From Desulfobacteraceae bacterium (GTDB lineage Bacteria > Desulfobacterota > DSM-4660 > Desulfatiglandales > HGW-15): DNA of 6,562 nucleotides. Every line of letters starts with the position of its first letter. Positions within the stretch are counted from its first letter, which is position 1. Positions 3,936 to 6,562 of the stretch are shown here, piece by piece. The stretch is taken from positions 1-6,562 of the forward strand of contig RPPU01000262.1 of NCBI GenBank assembly GCA_003819975.1. The letters are read 5' to 3'. The position numbers and the translations under genes are program-made. Under the pieces are notes generated by a model. The model ran no database searches and was not told the origin of the DNA. It saw only the letters and a program-made list of their open reading frames with translations.

Positions 3936-5039
3936 CGGATAACCCATGACCAGAATGTCGTCCTGGAACCACTTTATTTGAACATCTTTCAACTTCAGCG
4001 CTTGATCCATCTGCTTGGCGCCTAAGCCGTAGGCCATGGGGATGCCGTCGTTACCGGAGAGGAGTTTGGGCGCTTTGAAGATATAGAACTTGTCCACCAA
4101 CTGCTGCCGGATCATGTTGCCCATCACGGCCGCGCCGCCTTCCAGAATAATCGAGGTAATGGATTGTTTTCCCAGCAGCGGCATGAGCGCAACCAAGTCC
4201 AGGTGTCCTGTTTTTTGCGGGCAAATCAAAACTTCGGCGTTTAATTTTGCCAAAGCTTCTACTTTAGCCTTATTGATCACGGTCTGATCGCCGATCACCA
4301 CAATGGTCTTGGCCGATGAATCCGGGTTCAACACCTTGGCTGTTTCCTGAATCTGAAATTGCGTGTCCAAAATAATCCGAATCGGATCCCGGCCCTTTTT
4401 ATGAGCCAAACGGGTCGTCAAAGCCGGGTCATCTTTTAAAACCGTACCCACGCCGACCATGATGGCGTCCGCTTGGTCGCGCAAGCCGTGCACAAACGCC
4501 CGCGAAAGCTCGTTGCTGACCCATTGCGAATCGCCGTTGGCTGCGGCACTCCAGCCGTCCAGGGTCAAGGCTGATTTAGCCATAACAAAAGGCCGGCCCG
4601 TGGTGATGAATTTGATAAAGGCTTCATTGAGTTTGCGGCATTCGGCTTCCAGAACCCCGACCTTAACGCTGACCCCCTTGGATTTGAGAAAGACACTGCC
4701 CCCGCCTTTGACTTTAGGGTTAGGGTCCGGCATGCCAATGACCACTTTTTTAATCCCGGCTTGGAGAATGGCTTGCGTGCAAGGCGGCGTTTTGCCGACA
4801 TGATTGCAGGGTTCCAGGGTTACATAGAGGGTATCGTTCTTCAGGACTTTGCCGGGCATGGCTTTTATTGCCTCAACTTCCGCATGCGGTCCGCCGGCCT
4901 TTTTATGATAACCCTTGGCGATCGCTTTTCCCGCGCGCACAATCATTGCCCCAACCGCGGGATTGGGCGATGTGCGGCCCAAACCTTTTTTGGCCAGGTT
5001 CAAAGCTTGACGCATGAATTTTTCGTCTTGAGTGGGCAT
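3924..5039 (-). CDS. ribD: RibD: bifunctional pyrimidine deaminase/reductase of riboflavin synthesis
   Basis: RibD deaminates 2,5-diamino-6-ribosylamino-4(3H)-pyrimidinone 5'-phosphate and then reduces the ribosyl side chain with NADPH, two early cytoplasmic steps to riboflavin. The 371-residue length is usual for the fused enzyme. The N-terminal deaminase (about 1-145) has TSPNPAVGAMIV, the zinc site HAE (H52, E54) and EPCNHVGKTPPC (C78, C87). The C-terminal reductase (about 150-371) has KSALTLDG (155-162), SQWVS (171-175), GVGTVLKDDPALTTR (196-210) and ILEGG (298-302). All key residues are present. The start at MPTQDEKFMRQALNLA matches the family, although no strong Shine-Dalgarno is seen. 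ribD follows nrdR by 154 bases of repeat-rich spacer; nrdR-ribD adjacency is common in bacteria. No other rib genes follow, and no FMN riboswitch is evident in the 5040-5193 leader. The last codons lie within a GTTTAG repeat. Confidence 0.95.
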   Translation of the reverse strand: MPTQDEKFMRQALNLAKKGLGRTSPNPAVGAMIVRAGKAIAKGYHKKAGGPHAEVEAIKAMPGKVLKNDTLYVTLEPCNHVGKTPPCTQAILQAGIKKVVIGMPDPNPKVKGGGSVFLKSKGVSVKVGVLEAECRKLNEAFIKFITTGRPFVMAKSALTLDGWSAAANGDSQWVSNELSRAFVHGLRDQADAIMVGVGTVLKDDPALTTRLAHKKGRDPIRIILDTQFQIQETAKVLNPDSSAKTIVVIGDQTVINKAKVEALAKLNAEVLICPQKTGHLDLVALMPLLGKQSITSIILEGGAAVMGNMIRQQLVDKFYIFKAPKLLSGNDGIPMAYGLGAKQMDQALKLKDVQIKWFQDDILVMGYPVYV

Positions 5040-5054
5040 AGAAGTTAGTCTCTG

Positions 5055-5093
5055 GTTTAGGGTTTAGAGTCTTGGGGCTAGGGTCTTGGGACA
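5055..5093 (+). repeat. GGTTTAG and 14-base tandem repeats upstream of ribD
   Basis: GTTTAG at 5055-5060 is followed by GGTTTAG at 5061-5067. Then two 14-base units, AGAGTCTTGGGGCT (5066-5079) and AGGGTCTTGGGACA (5080-5093), match at 11 of 14 positions. The GTTTAG words are inverted relative to those at the other end of ribD (3893-3935). The element lies in the ribD leader on the transcribed strand. Confidence 0.5.
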
Positions 5094-5133
5094 GATCCTA
5101 TTGATGTATGAATAATCCTGTGATTTTTCTTAA

Positions 5134-5179
5134 CCGTGAACCCCGGATGACAGCTTCTCGTCATCCGTCTCCGTGAACC
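5134..5179. repeat. Hairpin framed by CCGTGAACC direct repeats in the nrdR-ribD spacer
   Basis: A perfect 8-bp stem (CGGATGAC 5144-5151 with GTCATCCG 5160-5167, 8-base loop) is flanked by CCGTGAACC at 5134-5142 and again at 5171-5179. It starts about 15 bases after the nrdR stop in the transcription direction, so it could attenuate or end the nrdR message before ribD. There is no immediate T-run. The framed structure also fits a short REP/MITE-like insertion. Confidence 0.5.
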
Positions 5180-5193
5180 TGGAACCTTAATAC

Positions 5194-5664
5194 CTATTCC
5201 CCTGTCTCTTTCCTGGCCTTGAGAATCCCTTCCAACTCGTTCATGAATTCGTTGATGTCGCGAAATTGGCGGTACACCGAGGCAAAACGCACATAAGCCA
5301 CTTCATCCCATTCTTTGAGGCTGTTGATGACCATTTCGCCGATCTCGGTGCTTTCAACCTCTTTTTTACCCAGCTCCTGAAAATGAAACTCGACCGAATC
5401 CACGAATTCTTCGATTTTGGTGACGCTTACGGGACGTTTTTGGCAAGCTTTCTTAATGCCCTCGATGATCTTGTCCCGACTGAACGGCTCCCTTCGGCCG
5501 TCTTTTTTAACGATCATGGGCAGGACTTCTTCCAGCTTTTCATAGGTGGTGAAACGGCGTTCGCATTTGAGGCATTCGCGCCTCCTCCGGATGGTGCGGC
5601 CGTCTTTGCTGAGACGTGAATCGATCACCTTATTTTCCAAGTCGGTACAATAGGGACATCTCAT
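5194..5664 (-). CDS. nrdR: NrdR transcriptional repressor of ribonucleotide reductase genes
   Basis: NrdR senses ATP/dATP and represses nrd (ribonucleotide reductase) operons by binding paired NrdR boxes. The 156-residue length is typical. The N-terminal zinc ribbon has CPYC (C3, C6) and CLKC (C31, C34). Between them lie the conserved [20 protein letters not shown] basic segment and then [10 protein letters not shown]. The ATP-cone domain spans about residues 49-139, starting [17 protein letters not shown] and ending near [15 protein letters not shown]. The start at ATG 5662-5664 overlaps the stop of the dCMP deaminase gene (ATGA). It has GAGG eight bases upstream, inside that gene, so the two are translationally coupled. 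No nrd gene or NrdR-box pair is visible in this window, so its targets lie elsewhere. Confidence 0.95.
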   Translation of the reverse strand: MRCPYCTDLENKVIDSRLSKDGRTIRRRRECLKCERRFTTYEKLEEVLPMIVKKDGRREPFSRDKIIEGIKKACQKRPVSVTKIEEFVDSVEFHFQELGKKEVESTEIGEMVINSLKEWDEVAYVRFASVYRQFRDINEFMNELEGILKARKETGE

Positions 5665-6107
5665 AAGCTTAACCTCGTCAGTTCGATACCTGCTTCTTGC
5701 AGCATTTCTTCGGAAAGGGGGTCGTCATAGCCTTGTTCAAAAAAAATCCGCTTAATACCGGCATTAATAAGCATTTTGGAACAAATCACGCAGGGCTTGG
5801 TGGTGCAAAAAAGATCGGAACCCTGAATGGAAATTCCATGATAAGCCGCCTGCAAAATCACGTTTTGTTCGGCGTGCAATCCGCGGCAAAGTTCCTGGCG
5901 GGTCCCGGAGGGGATAGCCGAATCTTTTCTCAAACAGCCGACTTCCTCGCAATGTCTTAACCCTGAAGGCGCGCCATTATAACCGCTGGCCAGAATTCTT
6001 TTATCTTTTACCAAGACGGCGCCCACCTTGCGCCGCATACAGGTGGAGCGCAGGGCGACCAGTTTGGTGATATCCATGAAATATTCGTTCCAAGAGGGTC
6101 TTGGCAT
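5661..6107 (-). CDS. comEB: dCMP deaminase, ComEB type
   Basis: The enzyme converts dCMP to dUMP, the substrate of thymidylate synthase, in the cytoplasm. The 148-residue protein has the deaminase zinc site HAEQN (H78, E80) and PCVIC (C106, C109), with E80 as the proton shuttle. It carries SGYNGAPSG (41-49), typical of this subfamily. The region C53, C58 and C74 could include a second, structural zinc site, as in phage T4 dCMP deaminase. The start at ATG 6105-6107 ([20 protein letters not shown]) matches relatives and is preceded by AGAGGT at 6115-6120. The stop overlaps the nrdR start by four bases. In many genomes this gene follows glyA, but here it is first in its operon, with a divergent transporter upstream. 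It is distinct from dCTP deaminase (dcd) and from cytidine deaminase. Confidence 0.93.
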   Translation of the reverse strand: MPRPSWNEYFMDITKLVALRSTCMRRKVGAVLVKDKRILASGYNGAPSGLRHCEEVGCLRKDSAIPSGTRQELCRGLHAEQNVILQAAYHGISIQGSDLFCTTKPCVICSKMLINAGIKRIFFEQGYDDPLSEEMLQEAGIELTRLSL

Positions 6108-6162
6108 AAAAATTACCTCTATGACTAAAGAAATTAGGTTAAAACAGCTTGATTAAATGAAA

Positions 6163-6192
6163 TATATAATCGAATATTTCCTTTCATGTCAA
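6163..6192 (-). promoter_or_regulatory. Sigma-70 promoter for comEB-nrdR(-ribD)
   Basis: On the minus strand a perfect -35 TTGACA (6187-6192) is followed after 18 bases by TATATA (6163-6168). The start of transcription would be near 6155, giving a leader of about 45-50 bases before ATG 6107. The -35 is strong and the -10 matches at 4 of 6. Confidence 0.5.
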
Positions 6193-6232
6193 ATCATATT
6201 CCATTTTTTTAAGCTCTGATAAAAATATGCGC

Positions 6233-6261
6233 TTGACTTATCATGCCCGGAAGGATTTAAC
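6233..6261 (+). promoter_or_regulatory. Possible sigma-70 promoter for the divergent MFS gene
   Basis: TTGACT (6233-6238) and TTTAAC (6256-6261) are 17 bases apart, with matches of 5 of 6 and 4 of 6 to consensus. Transcription would begin near 6268, about 40 bases before ATG 6307. The -35 boxes of the two divergent promoters are about 40 bases apart, facing away from each other. Confidence 0.35.
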
Positions 6262-6306
6262 TCACCCGCGAGTCTAAAAAGGATCCGATAGAAAGGCTGA
6301 AACCCC

Positions 6307-6562
6307 ATGGCTTTTGCAGATAAATTAGATGATAATTTTAAAGTCAATTTTAAAATCATTTTGGCCCTAACCTTGATTCATGCCATTGGTGATTTTTTTT
6401 CCTCTTTCATAAAGCCCTTATTGCCTCGTTTTGCAGAGAATCTATCGCTATCATTATTCCAGATCGGGTTTATTACGGCTTTTACCGGTGTTTTATCATT
6501 TGTTATCCAACCCCCAACCGGCTATTTTGCCGATCGTTATAAAACCAGGATTTTTCTGATCG
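6307..6562 (+). CDS. MFS transporter, N-terminal fragment (Fsr-like)
   Basis: The frame opens at ATG 6307-6309 and runs 85 codons off the window end. AAAGG lies about 10 bases upstream, a modest ribosome site. After a short charged head (MAFADKLDDNFKVNFK) comes the first membrane helix (IILALTLIHAIGDFFSSFIK). A loop PLLPRFAENLSLSLFQIG precedes the second helix (FITAFTGVLSFVIQPPTG). The following YFADRYKTR is the conserved MFS motif A loop (G-x-x-x-D-R-x-x-R) between helices 2 and 3. The order PLLPR...LSLSLFQIGF...QPPTGYFADR resembles the fosmidomycin-resistance (Fsr) branch of efflux MFS proteins, but the substrate cannot be set from this fragment. It diverges from the comEB operon. Confidence 0.8.
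   Translation, partial: MAFADKLDDNFKVNFKIILALTLIHAIGDFFSSFIKPLLPRFAENLSLSLFQIGFITAFTGVLSFVIQPPTGYFADRYKTRIFLI

Noticed and set aside
4459..4803. Long frames on the plus strand and in other minus frames inside ribD, nrdR and comEB
   Set aside because: They are shadows of well-supported genes with all family motifs present in the chosen frames.
5040..5193. FMN riboswitch upstream of ribD
   Set aside because: I find none of the conserved RFN-element blocks (such as AGGGTGAA..CCGACC) in order. The spacer consists of short direct repeats and one hairpin.
6108..6306. NrdR box pair controlling the comEB-nrdR operon
   Set aside because: AT-rich words such as ATATAT occur, but there are no two 16-base ACA-CWATATWG-TGT-like boxes spaced by about one or more helical turns.
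1..6562. CRISPR array, tRNA or rRNA genes
   Set aside because: No regularly spaced long direct repeats and no cloverleaf or rRNA-like conserved stretch were seen on either strand.

Overview
The window is bacterial, and the predicted lipoprotein and periplasmic signal peptides suggest a two-membrane (Gram-negative type) organism. The mid-range base composition, the order dCMP deaminase - nrdR - ribD, and the spacers carrying degenerate TATAGG / GTTTAG repeats remind me of uncultured lineages such as Candidatus Omnitrophota. That is an impression only; nothing here fixes the taxon.

Layout. (a) 1-463, minus strand: the 5' end of a predicted lipoprotein with a beta-propeller-like segment, preceded by a small membrane-protein frame interrupted by a TAA. 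(b) 464-2574: a run of small unrelated genes, all on the minus strand. They are a periplasmic protein (545-1048), a decayed frame (1118-1322), a polytopic membrane protein (1474-1842) and a MORN-variant repeat protein (1862-2554). One good integron attC site (464-523), one degenerate attC-like site (1045-1116) and one collapsed site with only the two outer boxes (1848-1867) lie between genes. A core-site-like heptamer precedes each start. I read this as a short, decaying integron gene-cassette cluster without an integrase in view (CALIN-like). (c) 2575-2991: no convincing gene, several inverted and direct repeats. (d) 2992-3668: a PIN-domain toxin and a small antitoxin partner, toxin first, with a probable leaderless toxin transcript. 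(e) 3669-3923: repeat-bearing spacer. (f) 3924-6107: housekeeping genes ribD, nrdR and a ComEB-type dCMP deaminase; nrdR and the deaminase overlap by 4 bases. (g) 6108-6306: divergent promoter region. (h) 6307-6562, plus strand: the start of an MFS transporter.

The deaminase makes dUMP for thymidylate synthesis and NrdR represses ribonucleotide reductase genes, so these two overlapping genes both serve dNTP supply. RibD performs two early steps of riboflavin synthesis. The cassette-like cluster and toxin-antitoxin pair are accessory DNA beside this core block. The hidden system here is most likely the cassette cluster, with one well-formed attC and evidence of attC loss and gene decay.
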